Shown here in pieces: positions 46,711 through 61,177 of a stretch of DNA of 64,000 nt. The notes below the pieces were generated by a model. That model was not told the DNA's origin and ran no database searches. It saw only the letters and a program-made list of their open reading frames with translations. How positions within the stretch are numbered: the stretch's first letter is position 1; the number at the start of each line of letters is the position of its first letter. The position numbers and the translations under genes are program-made. The DNA is from Sipunculus nudus (lineage: Eukaryota > Annelida > Sipuncula > Golfingiida > Sipunculidae), in NCBI GenBank assembly GCA_026874595.1, contig CM049315.1, positions 79,564,065 to 79,628,064 on the forward strand. The letters are read 5' to 3'.

Positions 46711-49700
46711 TAGGCAAACACCTAGCTGATTTCGGCGTGATCGATGTTAGTACCCGGTTCTAAATGGCCTAATGAAGCTTCTGAATTGCTCCTTCCGCAA
46801 TTTATATCGGCAATTTTTGCACAAAACACGATCTTGTATTACGCGAAAACCGATCTGATTGCAGCAAGAGCGACGTTTTTATCAGGTTCTAAATGGCCTA
46901 ATAAAGCTATTGAAACGCTTCTATCGCAGTTTAAATCAGCCGTTTCTGCACAAGTCACGATCTTGTATTACGAAAAAACCGAGCTGATTTCGCCGTAAAA
47001 GATGTTTGTATCTGGTTCTAAACGGCCCAATGAACCTTCTGAATTGCTTCTTTTGCAATTTAAATCTGTAATTTTTGCACAACACACGTTCCTGAATTAA
47101 GCAAAAACCTAGCTGATTCCGGCGAGATCGATGTTTGTACCCGGATCTAAATGGCCTTAGGGAGCTTCTGAATTGCTTGTTTTGCAATTTTAATCTTAAA
47201 TTTTGCACAACACGATCTTGTTTTACGCAAAAACCGATCTGATTTCAGCAAGAGCGACGTTTTTAACAGGTTCTAAATGGCCTAATGAAGCTATAAAAAA
47301 ACGCTTCTATCGCAGTTTAAATCAGCCGTTTCTGCACAAATCACGATCTTGTATTACGCAAAAACCGAACTGACATCGGCTAGAACGACGCATGTATGAG
47401 GGTCTAAATGGCCTGATGAAGCTTCTGAATTGCTTCTTTTCCAATTTAAATCTGCCATATTTGCACAACACACGATCTTGTATTATGCGAAAACCAAGTT
47501 GTTTACGGCGAAAACGACGGTTGAAACTGGTTTTAAATGGCCTAATAAAGCTTCTGAATAACTTCTTTCGCAGTTTAAATCGGTAATCTTTGCACAAGAC
47601 ACTGTCTAGTATTACGGGAAAACCGAGCTGATTTCAGAAAAAACGTCGTTTCTAATAGGTTACTAATGGCCTGATGAAGCTTCTAAAACGCTTCTTTCGC
47701 AGTTTAAGTCGGTGATCATTGTACAAGACAACATCTTGTACTAAGCGAAAATCGAACTGATTTCGGCAAAAACGATGTTTGTATCTGGTCCTAAATGAAT
47801 GGCCTAACGAAGCTTCTAAATTGCTTCTTTTGCAATTTAAAGCTGCAATTTTTGCACAACACACGATCCTGAATTAGGCAAAAACCTAGCTGATTTCGGA
47901 GGGATCATGTTAGTACCCGGTTCTAAATGGCCTAATGAAGCTATAAAAACGCTTCTATCGCAGTTTAAATCAGCCGTTTCAGCACAAATCACGATCTTGT
48001 ATTACGCAAAAACCAAACTGATTTCGGCTAAAACGACGTATGTATCAGGTTCTTAATGGCCAGATGAAGCTTCTGAATTGCTTCTTTTCCAATTTAAATC
48101 TGCCATATTTGCACAACACACGATCTTGTATTACGCGAAAACCAAGTTGTTTACAGCGAAAACGACGGTTGAAAATGGTTTTAAATGGCCTAATAAAGCT
48201 TCTGAATAACTTCTTTCGCAGTTTAAATCGGTAATCTTTGCACAAGACACTGTCTAGTATTACGCGAAAACCGAGCTGATTTCGGCAAAAAGAATTTTGA
48301 AATTGCAGCTAAATGGCCCAATGAATCTTCTGAATTGCTTCTTTTGCAATTTTAATCTTCCATTTTGATTAACACGATCTTGTATTACGCAAAAACCGAG
48401 CTAATTCCGGCGAGCGACGTTTGGAACAGGTCAAAAATAGCCTAATAAAGCTTCTGAATTACTTCTTTCGCAGTTTAAATCGGTAATCTTTGCACAAGAC
48501 ACTGTCTAGTATTACGCATAAACCGAACTGATTTCGGCTAAAACGACGTATGTATCAGGTTCTAAATGGCCAGATGAAGCTTCTGAATTGCTTCTTTTCC
48601 AATTTAAATCTGCCATATTTGCACAACACATGATCTTGTATTACGCGAAAACCAAGTTGTTTACGGCGAAAACGACGTTGAAACCGGTTTTAAATGGCCT
48701 AATAAAGCTTCTGAATTACTTCTTGCGCAGTTTAAATCGGTAATCTTTGCACAAGACACTGTCTAGTATAACGCGAAAACCGAGCTGATTTCGGCAAAAA
48801 GAACTTTGTAATTGCTTCTAAATGGCCCAATAAGATTCTGAATTGCTTCTTTTGCAATTCTAATCTTTCATTTTGCACAACACGATCTTGTATTACGCGA
48901 AAACCGAGCTAAACCGTCGAGCGACGTTTGAAACAGGTCAAAAATAGCCCAATGAAGCTTCTGAATTGCTCCTTCCGCAATTTATATCGGCAATTTTTGC
49001 ACAAAACACGATCTTGTAAAACGCAGAAACCGAGCTTATTTCGGCAAAAAACGATATTTGTAACTGGTTCTAAATGGCCTAATGAAGTTTCTAAAACGCT
49101 TTTTTTGCAGTTTAAATCGGTCATCTTTGCACAACACACGATTTAAAAAAAACCGAGCTGATTTCAGCAAAAAAGAACGTTGCTAACTGGTTCTTAATGG
49201 CCTGATGAAGCTTCTAAAAGCCTTCCTTCGCAGTTATATCGGTCGTCATTGCACAACACACGATCATGTATAAAGTGAAAACCGAGCTGATTTCGGGAAA
49301 AACGACGTTCGTAACTGGTTCTAAATGGCCTGATGAAGCTTCTCAATACACTCTTTAGCAATTTAAATCGGCCATTTTTGCACAACACATGATCTTGTAT
49401 TACGCAAAAGCCGAGCTGATTTCGGCAAAAACGACGTTTGTATCTGGTTCTAAATGGCCTAATGAAGCTTCTCAATAGCTTCTTTAGCAGTTCAAATCGG
49501 TGATCATTGCACAACACACGATCTTGTCATACCCAAAAAAATCAAGCTGATTTCAGCAAAAACGACGTTTCTTACTGGTTCCTAATGGCGTGATAGAGCT
49601 TCTAAAACGCTTCTTTCGCAGTTCAAATCGGTGATCATTGCACAACCCCCAATCTTGTACTGTGCGAAAATCGAACTGATTTCGGCAAAAACGACGTTTG

Positions 49701-49954
49701 TATCTGGTTCTAAATGAATGGCCTAATGAAGCTTCTAAATTGCTTCTCTTGCAATTTAAATCTGCAATTTTTACACAACACACGATCCTGAATAAGGCAA
49801 AAACCTAGCTGATTTCGGCGAGATTGATGTTAGTACCTGGTTCTAAATGGCCTAATGGAGCTTCTGAATTGCTTCTTTTGCAATTTTAATCTTCTATTTT
49901 GCACAACACAATCTTGTATTACGCGAAATCCGATCTGATTTCAGCAAGAGCGAC

Positions 49955-52900
49955 GTTTCTAACTGGTTCTTAATGGACTGATAGAGCTTCTAAAACGCTT
50001 CCTTCGCAGTTTAAATATGTGATCATTGCACAACACCCAATCTTGTACTAAGGGAAAATCGAACTGATTTCGGCAAAAACGACGTTTGTATCTGGTTCTA
50101 AATGAATGGCCTAATGAAGCTTCTAAATTGCTTCTTTTGCAATTTAAATCTGCAATTTTTGCACAAGACACGATCCTGAATTAGGCAAAAACTTAGCTGA
50201 TATCAGCGAGATGGATGTTAGTACCCGGTTCTAAATGGCCTAATGAAGCTATAAAAACGCTTCTATCGCAGTTTAAATCAGCCGTTTCTGCACATATCAC
50301 GATCTTGTATTACGCAAAAACCGAACTGATTTCGGCTAAAACGACGTATGTATCAGGTTCTTAATGGCCAGATGAAGCTTCTGAATTGCTTCTTTTCCAA
50401 TTTAAATCTGCCATATTTGCACAACACACGATCTTGTATTACGCGAAAACCAAGTTGTTTACAGCGAAAACGACGGTTGAAACTGGTTTTAAATGGCCTA
50501 ATAAAGCTTCTGAATAACTTCTTTCGCAGTTTAAATCGGTAATCTTTGCACAAGACACTGTCTAGTATTACGCGAAAACCGAGCTGATTTCGGCAAAAGA
50601 ATTTTGAAATTGCAGCTAAATGGCCCAATGAATCTTCTGAATTGCTTCTTTTGCAATTTTAATCTTCCATTTTGATCAACACGATCTTGTATTACGCAAA
50701 AACCGAGCTAATTCCGGCGAGCGACGTTCGGAACAGGTCAAAAATAGCCTAATAAAGCTTCTGAATTACTACTTTCGCAGTTTAAATCGGTAATCTTTGC
50801 ACAAGACACTGTCTAGTATTACGCAAAAACCGAACTGATTTCGGCTAAAACGACGTATGTATCAGGTTCTAAATGGCCAGATGACGCTTCTGAATTGCTT
50901 CTTTTCCAATTTAAATCTGCCATATTTGTACAACACATGATCTTGTATTTCGCTAAAACCAAGTTGTTTACGGCGAAAACGACGTTGAAACTGGTTTTAA
51001 ATGGCCTAATAAAGCTTCTGAATTACTTCTTGCGCAGTTTAAATCGGTAATCTTTGCACAAGACACTGTCTAGTATAACGCGAAAACCGAGCTGATTTCG
51101 GCAAAAAGAACTTTGTAATTGCTTCTAAATGGCCCAATGAGATTCTGAATTGCTTCTTTTGCAATTCTTATCTTTCATTTTGCACAACACGATCTTGTAT
51201 TACGCGAAAACCGAGGTAAACCGTCGAGCGACGTTTGAAACAGGTCAAAAATAGCCTAATGAAGCTTCTGAATTGCTCCTTCCGCAATTTATATCGGCAA
51301 TTTTTGCACAAAACACGATCTTGTAAAACGCAGAAACCGAGCTGATTTCAGCAAAAAACGATATTTGTAATTGGTTCTAAATGGCCTAATGAAGTTTCTA
51401 AAACGCTTCTTTTGCAGTTTAAATCGGTCATCATTGCACAACACACGATCATGTATAAAGTGAAAACCGAGCTGATTTCGGGAAAAACCACGTTCGTAAC
51501 TGGTTCTAAATGGCCTGATGAAGCTTCTCAATACACTCTTTAGCAATTTAAATCGGTCATCTTTGCACAACACACGATCTTGCCTTACCCAAAAAAATCG
51601 AGCTGATTTCAGCAAAAACGACGTTTCTTACTGGTTCTTAATGGCGTGATAGAGCTTCTAAAACGCTTCTTTCGCAGTTCAAAACGGTGATCATTGCACA
51701 ACACCCAATCTTGTACTGTGCGAAAATCGAACTGATTTCGGCAAAAACGACGTATGTATCTGGTATTAAATGAATCGCTAATGAAGCTTCTAAATTGCTT
51801 CTTTTGCAATTTAAAGCTGCAATTTTTGCACAACACACGATCCTGAATTAGGCAAACACCTAGCTGATTTCGGCGTGATCGATGTTAGTACCCGGTTCTA
51901 AATGGCCTAATGAAGCTATAAAAACGCTTCTATCGCAGTTTAAATCAGCCGTTTCTGCACAAATCACGATCTTGTATTACGCAAAAACCGAACTGATTTC
52001 GGCTAAAACGACGTATGTATCAGGTTCTTAATGGCCTGATGAAGCTTCTGAATTGCTTCTTTTCCAATTTAAATCTGCCATATTTGCACAACACACGATC
52101 TTGTATTACGCAAAAACCAAGTTGTTTACGGCGAAAACGACGGTTGAAACTGGTTATTAAATGGCCTAATAAAGCTTCTGAATTACTTCTTGCGCAGTTT
52201 AAATCGGTAATCTTTGCACAAGACACTGTCTAGTATAACGCGAAAACCGAGCTGAATTCGGCAAAAAGAACTTTGTAATTGCTTCTAAATGGCCTAACGG
52301 AGCTCCTGAATTGCTTCTTTTGCAATTTTAATCTTTCATTTTGATCAACACGATCTTGTATTACGCGAAAACCGAGCTAATTCCGGCGAGCGACGTTTGA
52401 AACAGGTCAAAAATAGCCTAATGAAGCTTCTGAATTGCTCCTTCCGCAATATACATCGGCAATTTTTGCACAAAACACGATCTTGTAAAACGCAGAAACC
52501 GAGCTGATTTCGGCAAAAAAAAATATTTGTAACTGGTTCTAAATGGCCTAATGAAGTTTCTAAAACGCTTCTTTTGCAGTTTAAATCGGTCATCTTTGCA
52601 CAACACACGATTTTGTATTACGCAAAAAAAAACCGAGCTGATTTCAGCAAAAACGACGTTGCTAACTGGTTCTTAATGGCCTAATGAAGCTTCTAAAAGG
52701 CTTCCTTCGCAGTTTAAATTGGTCATTTTTGCACAACACATGATCTTGTATTACGCAAAAGACGAGCTGATTTCGGCAAAAACGACGTTTGTATCTGGTT
52801 CTAAATGGTATAATGTAGCTTCTCAATAGCTTCTTTAGCAATTTAAATCGGTCATCTCTGCACAACACACGATGTTGTCTTACCCAAAAAAATAGAGCTG

Positions 52901-55504
52901 ATTTCAGCAAAAACGACGTTTCTAACCGGTTCTTAATGGCCTGATAGAGCTTTTAAAACGCTTCTTTCGCAGTTCATATCGGTGATCATTGCACAACACC
53001 CAATCTTGTACTAAGCGAAAATCGAACTGATTTCGGCAAAAACGACGTATGTATCTGGTTCTAAATGAATGGCTAATGAAGCTTCTAAATTACTTCTTTT
53101 GCAATTTAAAGCTGCTTTCCACAACACACGATCCTGAATTAGGCAAACACCTAGCTAATTTCGGCGTGATCGATGTTAGTACCCGGTTCTAAATGGCCTA
53201 ATGAAGCTTCTGAATTGCTCCTTCCGCAATTTATATCGGCAATTTTTGCACAAAACACGATCTTGTAAAACGCAGAAACCGAGCTGATTTCGGCAAAAAA
53301 AAACGATATTTGTAACCGGTTCTAAATGGCCTAATGAAGTTTCTAAAACGCTTCTTTTGCAGTTTAAATCGGTCATCTTTGCACAACACACGATTTAAAA
53401 AAAACCGAGCTGATTTCAGCAAAAAAGAACGTTGTTAACTGGTTCTTCAATGGCTTGATGAAGCTTCTAAAAGCCTTCCTTCGCAGTTTAAGTCGGTCAT
53501 CATTGCACAACACACGATCATGTATAAAGTGAAAACAGAGCTGATTTCGGGAAAAACGACGTTCGTAACTGGTTCTAAATGGACTGATGAAGCTTCTCAA
53601 TACACTCTTTAGCAATTTAAATCGGTCATTTTTGCACAACACATGATCTTGTATTACGCAAAAGCCGAGCTGATTTCGGCAAAAACGACGTTTGTATCTG
53701 GTTCTAAATGGCCTAATGAAGCTTCTCAATAGCTTCTTTAGCAATTTAAATCGGTCATCTTTGCACAACACACGACCTTGCCTTACCCAAAAAAATCGAG
53801 CTGATTTCAGCAAAAACGACGTTTCTTACTGGTTCTTAATGGCGTGATAGAGCTTCTAAAACGCTTCTTTCGCAGTTCAAATCGGTGATCATTGCACAAC
53901 ACCCAATCTTGTACTAAGCGAAAATCGAACTGATTTCGGCAAAAACGACGTATGTATCTGGTACTAAATGAAGGGCTAATGAAGCTTCTAAATTGCTTCT
54001 TTTGCAATTTAAAGCTGCAATTTTTGCACAAAACACGATCTTGTAAAACGCAGAAACTGAGCTGATTTCGGCAAAAAACGATATTTGTAACTGGTTGTAA
54101 ATGGCCTAATGAAGTTTCTAAAACGCTTCTATTGCAGTTTAAATCAGCCATTTCTGCACAAATCACGATCTTGTATTACGCTAAAACCCAAATGATTTCG
54201 GCTAAAACGACGTATGTATCAGGTTCTAAATGGCCTGATGAAGCTTCTGAATTGCTTCTTTCCCAATTTAAATCTGCCATATTTGCACAACACACGATCT
54301 TGTATTACGCGAAAACCAAGTTGTTTACGGCGAAAACGACGGTTGAAACTGGTTTTAAATGGCCTAATAACGCTTCTGAATTACTTCTTGCGCAGTTTAA
54401 ATCGGTAATCTTTGCACAAGACACTGTCTAGTATAACGCGAAAACCGAGCTGATTTCGGCAAGAAGAACTTTGTAATTGCTTCTAAATGGCCCAATGGAG
54501 CTTCTGAATTGCTTCTTTTGCAATTTTAATCTTTCATTTTGCACAACACGATCTTGTATTACGCAAAAACCGAGCTAATTCCGGTGAGCGACGTTTGGAA
54601 CATGTCAAAAATAGCCTAATGAAGCTTCTGAATTGCTCCTTCCGCAATTTATATCAGCAATTTGTGCACAAAAAACGATTTTATAAAACGCAGAAACCGA
54701 GCTGATTTCGGCAATAAACGATATTTGTAACTGGTTCTAAATGGCCTAATGAAGTTTCTAAAACGCTTCTTTTGCAGTTTAAATCGGTCATCTTTGCACA
54801 ACACACGATTTTGTATTACATACAAAAACCGAGCTGATTTCAGCAAAAACGACGTTGCTAACTGGTTCTTAATGGCCTGATGAAGCTTCTAAAAGGCTTC
54901 CTTCGCAGTTTAAATCGGTCATCATTGCACAACACACGATCATGTATAAAGTGAAAACCGAGCTGATTTCGGGAAAAACGACGTTCGTAACTGGTTCTAA
55001 ATGGCGTGATGAAGCTTCTCAATACACTCTTTAGCAATTTAAATCGGCCATTTTTGCACAAAACACGATCTTGTAAAACGCAGAAACCGAGCTGATTTCG
55101 GCAAGAAACGATATTTGTAACTGGTTGTAAATGGCCTAATGAAGTTTCTAAAACGCTTCTTTTGCAGTTTAAATCGGTCATCTTTGCACAACACACGATT
55201 TTGTATTACGCAAAAAAACCGAGCTGTTTCAGCAAAAACAACGTTGCTTACTGGATCTTAATGGCCTGATGAAGCTTCTAAAAGACTTCCTTCGCAGTTA
55301 AAATCGGCCATATTTGCACAACACATGATCTTGTATTACGCAAAAGCCAAGCTGATTTCGGCAAAAACGACGTTTGTATCTGGTTCTAAATGGCCTAATG
55401 AAGATTCTCAATAGCTTTTTTTAGCAATTTAAATCGGTCATCTTTGCACAACACACGATCTTGTCTTACGAAAAAAATTGAGCTGATTTCAGAAAAAAAA
55501 CGAC
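49955..55504. repeat. Array 2 large duplication, copy 1 (about 5550 bp)
   Basis: This matches the following 5673 bp nearly base for base, in direct tandem. The offset is 5550 up to about 51421 and 5673 after it, because copy 2 holds one more monomer. Differences seen are single bases, such as ctggatctt near 55255 against ctggttctt near 60927. Both copies contain the same skips and hybrid monomers, so these predate the duplication. The start coordinate is approximate. Confidence 0.8.
51957..53247. repeat. Exemplar higher-order unit of array 2: monomers a-b-c-d-e-f-h-i-j-k
   Basis: Ten successive monomers begin at 51957 (a), 52086 (b), 52216 (c), 52343 (d), 52468 (e), 52598 (f), 52731 (h), 52860 (i), 52991 (j) and about 53120 (k), with lengths of 125-133 bp. 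Class g is skipped here but appears in the next round, which runs e-f-g-h-i-j from 53248. The k monomer has a d-like back half leading straight to e, a hybrid formed by register shift. The a-to-k order is inferred from several such runs. Confidence 0.7.
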
Positions 55505-58500
55505 GTTTCTAACTGGTTCTTAATGGACTGATAGAGCTTCTAAAACGCTTTTTTCGCAGTTTAAATCGGTGATCATTGCACAACACCCAATCTTGTACTA
55601 AGGGAAAATCGAACTGATTTCGGCAAAAACGACGTTTGTATCTGGTTCTAAATGAATGGCCTAATGAAGCTTCTAAATTGCTTCTTTTGCAATTTAAATC
55701 TGCAATTTTTGCACAAGACACGATCCTGAATTAGGCAAAAACTTAGCTGATATCAGCGAGATGGATGTTAGTACCCGGTTCTAAATGGCCTAATGAAGCT
55801 ATAAAAACGCTTCTATCGCAGTTTAAATCAGCCGTTTCTGCACATATCACGATCTTGTATTACGCAAAAACCGAACTGATTTCGGCTAAAACGACGTATG
55901 TATCAGGTTCTTAATGGCCAGATGAAGCTTCTGAATTGCTTCTTTTCCAATTTAAATCTGCCATATTTGCACAACACACGATCTTGTATTACGCGAAAAC
56001 CAAGTTGTTTACAGCGAAAACGACGGTTGAAACTGGTTTTAAATGGCCTAATAAAGCTTCTGAATAACTTCTTTCGCAGTTTAAATCGGTAATCTTTGCA
56101 CAAGACACTGTCTAGTATTACGCGAAAACCGAGCTGATTTCGGCAAAAGAATTTTGAAATTGCAGCTAAATGGCCCAATGAATCTTCTGAATTGCTTCTT
56201 TTGCAATTTTAATCTTCCATTTTGATCAACACGATCTTGTATTACGCAAAAACCGAGCTAATTCCGGCGAGCGACGTTCGGAACAGGTCAAAAATAGCCT
56301 AATAAAGCTTCTGAATTACTACTTTCGCAGTTTAAATCGGTAATCTTTGCACAAGACACTGTCTAGTATTACGCAAAAACCGAACTGATTTCGGCTAAAA
56401 CGACGTATGTATCAGGTTCTAAATGGCCAGATGACGCTTCTGAATTGCTTCTTTTCCAATTTAAATCTGCCATATTTGTACAACACATGATCTTGTATTT
56501 CGCTAAAACCAAGTTGTTTACGGCGAAAACGACGTTGAAACTGGTTTTAAATGGCCTAATAAAGCTTCTGAATTACTTCTTGCGCAGTTTAAATCGGTAA
56601 TCTTTGCACAAGACACTGTCTAGTATAACGCGAAAACCGAGCTGATTTCGGCAAAAAGAACTTTGTAATTGCTTCTAAATGGCCCAATGAGATTCTGAAT
56701 TGCTTCTTTTGCAATTCTTATCTTTCATTTTGCACAACACGATCTTGTATTACGCGAAAACCGAGGTAAACCGTCGAGCGACGTTTGAAACAGGTCAAAA
56801 ATAGCCTAATGAAGCTTCTGAATTGCTCCTTCCGCAATTTATATCGGCAATTTTTGCACAAAACACGATCTTGTAAAACGCAGAAACCGAGCTGATTTCA
56901 GCAAAAAACGATATTTGTAACTGGTTCTAAATGGCCTAATGAAGTTTCTAAAACGCTTCTTTTGCAGTTTAAATCGGTCATCTTTGCACAACACACGATT
57001 TAAAAAAAACCGAGCTGATTTCAGCAAAAAATAACGTTGTTAACTGGTTCTTAATGGCCTTATGAAGCTTCTAAAAGCTTTCCTTCGCAGTTTAAATCGG
57101 TCATCATTGCACAACACACGATCATGTATAAAGTGAAAACCGAGCTGATTTCGGGAAAAACCACGTTCGTAACTGGTTCTAAATGGCCTGATGAAGCTTC
57201 TCAATACACTCTTTAGCAATTTAAATCGGTCATCTTTGCACAACACACGATCTTGCCTTACCCAAAAAAATCGAGCTGATTTCAGCAAAAACGACGTTTC
57301 TTACTGGTTCTTAATGGCGTGATAGAGCTTCTAAAACGCTTCTTTCGCAGTTCAAAACGGTGATCATTGCACAACACCCAATCTTGTACTGTGCGAAAAT
57401 CGAACTGATTTCGGCAAAAACGACGTATGTATCTGGTATTAAATGAATCGCTAATGAAGCTTCTAAATTGCTTCTTTTGCAATTTAAAGCTGCAATTTTT
57501 GCACAACACACGATCCTGAATTAGGCAAACACCTAGCTGATTTCGGCGTGATCGATGTTAGTACCCGGTTCTAAATGGCCTAATGAAGCTATAAAAACGC
57601 TTCTATCGCAGTTTAAATCAGCCGTTTCTGCACAAATCACGATCTTGTATTACGCAAAAACCGAACTGATTTCGGCTAAAACGACGTATGTATCAGGTTC
57701 TTAATGGCCTGATGAAGCTTCTGAATTGCTTCTTTTCCAATTTAAATCTGCCATATTTGCACAACACACGATCTTGTATTACGCAAAAACCAAGTTGTTT
57801 ACGGCGAAAACGACGGTTGAAACTGGTTATTAAATGGCCTAATAAAGCTTCTGAATTACTTCTTGCGCAGTTTAAATCGGTAATCTTTGCACAAGACACT
57901 GTCTAGTATAACGCGAAAACCGAGCTGAATTCGGCAAAAAGAACTTTGTAATTGCTTCTAAATGGCCTAACGGAGCTCCTGAATTGCTTCTTTTGCAATT
58001 TTAATCTTTCATTTTGATCAACACGATCTTGTATTACGCGAAAACCGAGCTAATTCCGGCGAGCGACGTTTGAAACAGGTCAAAAATAGCCTAATGAAGC
58101 TTCTGAATTGCTCCTTCCGCAATATACATCGGCAATTTTTGCACAAAACACGATCTTGTAAAACGCAGAAACCGAGCTGATTTCGGCAAAAAAAAATATT
58201 TGTAACTGGTTCTAAATGGCCTAATGAAGTTTCTAAAACGCTTCTTTTGCAGTTTAAATCGGTCATCTTTGCACAACACACGATTTTGTATTACGCAAAA
58301 AAAAACCGAGCTGATTTCAGCAAAAACGACGTTGCTAACTGGTTCTTAATGGCCTAATGAAGCTTCTAAAAGGCTTCCTTCGCAGTTTAAATTGGTCATT
58401 TTTGCACAACACATGATCTTGTATTACGCAAAAGACGAGCTGATTTCGGCAAAAACGACGTTTGTATCTGGTTCTAAATGGTATAATGTAGCTTCTCAAT

Positions 58501-61177
58501 AGCTTCTTTAGCAATTTAAATCGGTCATCTCTGCACAACACACGATGTTGTCTTACCCAAAAAAATAGAGCTGATTTCAGCAAAAACGACGTTTCTAACC
58601 GGTTCTTAATGGCCTGATAGAGCTTTTAAAACGCTTCTTTCGCAGTTCATATCGGTGATCATTGCACAACACCCAATCTTGTACTAAGCGAAAATCGAAC
58701 TGATTTCGGCAAAAACGACGTATGTATCTGGTTCTAAATGAATGGCTAATGAAGCTTCTAAATTACTTCTTTTGCAATTTAAAGCTGCTTTCCACAACAC
58801 ACGATCCTGAATTAGGCAAACACCTAGCTGATTTCGGCGTGATCGATGTTAGTACCCGGTTCTAAATGGCCTAATGAAGCTTCTGAATTGCTCCTTCCGC
58901 AATTTATATCGGCAATTTTTGCACAAAACACGATCTTGTAAAACGCAGAAACCGAGCTGATTTCGGCAAAAAAAAACGATATTTGTAACCGGTTCTAAAT
59001 GGCCTAATGAAGTTTCTAAAACGCTTCTTTTGCAGTTTAAATCGGTCATCTTTGCACAACACACGATTTAAAAAAAACCGAGCTGATTTCAGCAAAAAAG
59101 AACGTTGTTAACTGGTTCTTCAATGGCTTGATGAAGCTTCTAAAAGCCTTCCTTCGCAGTTTAAGTCGGTCATCATTGCACAACACACGATCATGTATAA
59201 AGTGAAAACAGAGCTGATTTCGGGAAAAACGACGTTCGTAACTGGTTCTAAATGGACTGATGAAGCTTCTCAATACACTCTTTAGCAATTTAAATCGGTC
59301 ATTTTTGCACAACACATGATCTTGTATTACGCAAAAGCCGAGCTGATTTCGGCAAAAACGACGTTTGTATCTGGTTCTAAATGGCCTAATGAAGCTTCTC
59401 AATAGCTTCTTTAGCAATTTAAATCGGTCATCTTTGCACAACACACGACCTTGCCTTACCCAAAAAAATCGAGCTGATTTCAGCAAAAACGACGTTTCTT
59501 ACTGGTTCTTAATGGCGTGATAGAGCTTCTAAAACGCTTCTTTCGCAGTTCAAATCGGTGATCATTGCACAACACCCAATCTTGTACTAAGCGAAAATCG
59601 AACTGATTTCGGCAAAAACGACGTATGTATCTGGTACTAAATGAAGGGCTAATGAAGCTTCTAAATTGCTTCTTTTGCAATTTAAAGCTGCAATTTTTGC
59701 ACAAAACACGATCTTGTAAAACGCAGAAACTGAGCTGATTTCGGCAAAAAACGATATTTGTAACTGGTTGTAAATGGCCTAATGAAGTTTCTAAAACGCT
59801 TCTATTGCAGTTTAAATCAGCCATTTCTGCACAAATCACGATCTTGTATTACGCTAAAACCCAAATGATCTCGGCTAAAACGACGTATGTATCAGGTTCT
59901 AAATGGCCTGATGAAGCTTCTGAATTGCTTCTTTCCCAATTTAAATCTGCCATATTTGCACAACACACGATCTTGTATTACGCGAAAACCAAGTTGTTTA
60001 CGGCGAAAACGACGGTTGAAACTGGTTTTAAATGGCCTAATAACGCTTCTGAATTACTTCTTGCGCAGTTTAAATCGGTAATCTTTGCACAAGACACTGT
60101 CTAGTATAACGCGAAAACCGAGCTGATTTCGGCAAGAAGAACTTTGTAATTGCTTCTAAATGGCCCAATGGAGCTTCTGAATTGCTTCTTTTGCAATTTT
60201 AATCTTTCATTTTGCACAACACGATCTTGTATTACGCAAAAACCGAGCTAATTCCGGTGAGCGACGTTTGGAACATGTCAAAAATAGCCTAATGAAGCTT
60301 CTGAATTGCTCCTTCCGCAATTTATATCAGCAATTTGTGCACAAAAAACGATTTTATAAAACGCAGAAACCGAGCTGATTTCGGCAATAAACGATATTTG
60401 TAACTGGTTCTAAATGGCCTAATGAAGTTTCTAAAACGCTTCTTTTGCAGTTTAAATCGGTCATCTTTGCACAACACACGATTTTGTATTACATACAAAA
60501 ACCGAGCTGATTTCAGCAAAAACGACGTTGCTAACTGGTTCTTAATGGCCTGATGAAGCTTCTAAAAGGCTTCCTTCGCAGTTTAAATCGGTCATCATTG
60601 CACAACACACGATCATGTATAAAGTGAAAACCGAGCTGATTTCGGGAAAAACGACGTTCGTAACTGGTTCTAAATGGCGTGATGAAGCTTCTCAATACAC
60701 TCTTTAGCAATTTAAATCGGCCATTTTTGCACAAAACACGATCTTGTAAAACGCAGAAACCGAGCTGATTTCGGCAAGAAACGATATTTGTAACTGGTTG
60801 TAAATGGCCTAATGAAGTTTCTAAAACGCTTCTTTTGCAGTTTAAATCGGTCATCTTTGCACAACACACGATTTTGTATTACGCAAAAAAACCGAGCTGT
60901 TTCAGCAAAAACAACGTTGCTTACTGGTTCTTAATGGCCTGATGAAGCTTCTAAAAGACTTCCTTCGCAGTTAAAATCGGCCATATTTGCACAACACATG
61001 ATCTTGTATTACGCAAAAGCCAAGCTGATTTCGGCAAAAACGACGTTTGTATCTGGTTCTAAATGGCCTAATGAAGATTCTCAATAGCTTTTTTTAGCAA
61101 TTTAAATCGGTCATCTTTGCACAACACACGATCTTGTCTTACGAAAAAAATTGAGCTGATTTCAGAAAAAAAAAACG
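55505..61177. repeat. Array 2 large duplication, copy 2 (about 5673 bp)
   Basis: This is the tandem partner of copy 1. It includes a 123-bp monomer at about 56971-57093 that is missing from copy 1. The missing piece is bounded by the repeated word aaatcggtcat, as expected for unequal exchange or slippage between neighbouring monomers. Its end is set where the next copy starts with the same cgacgtttctaactgg monomer. Confidence 0.8.
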
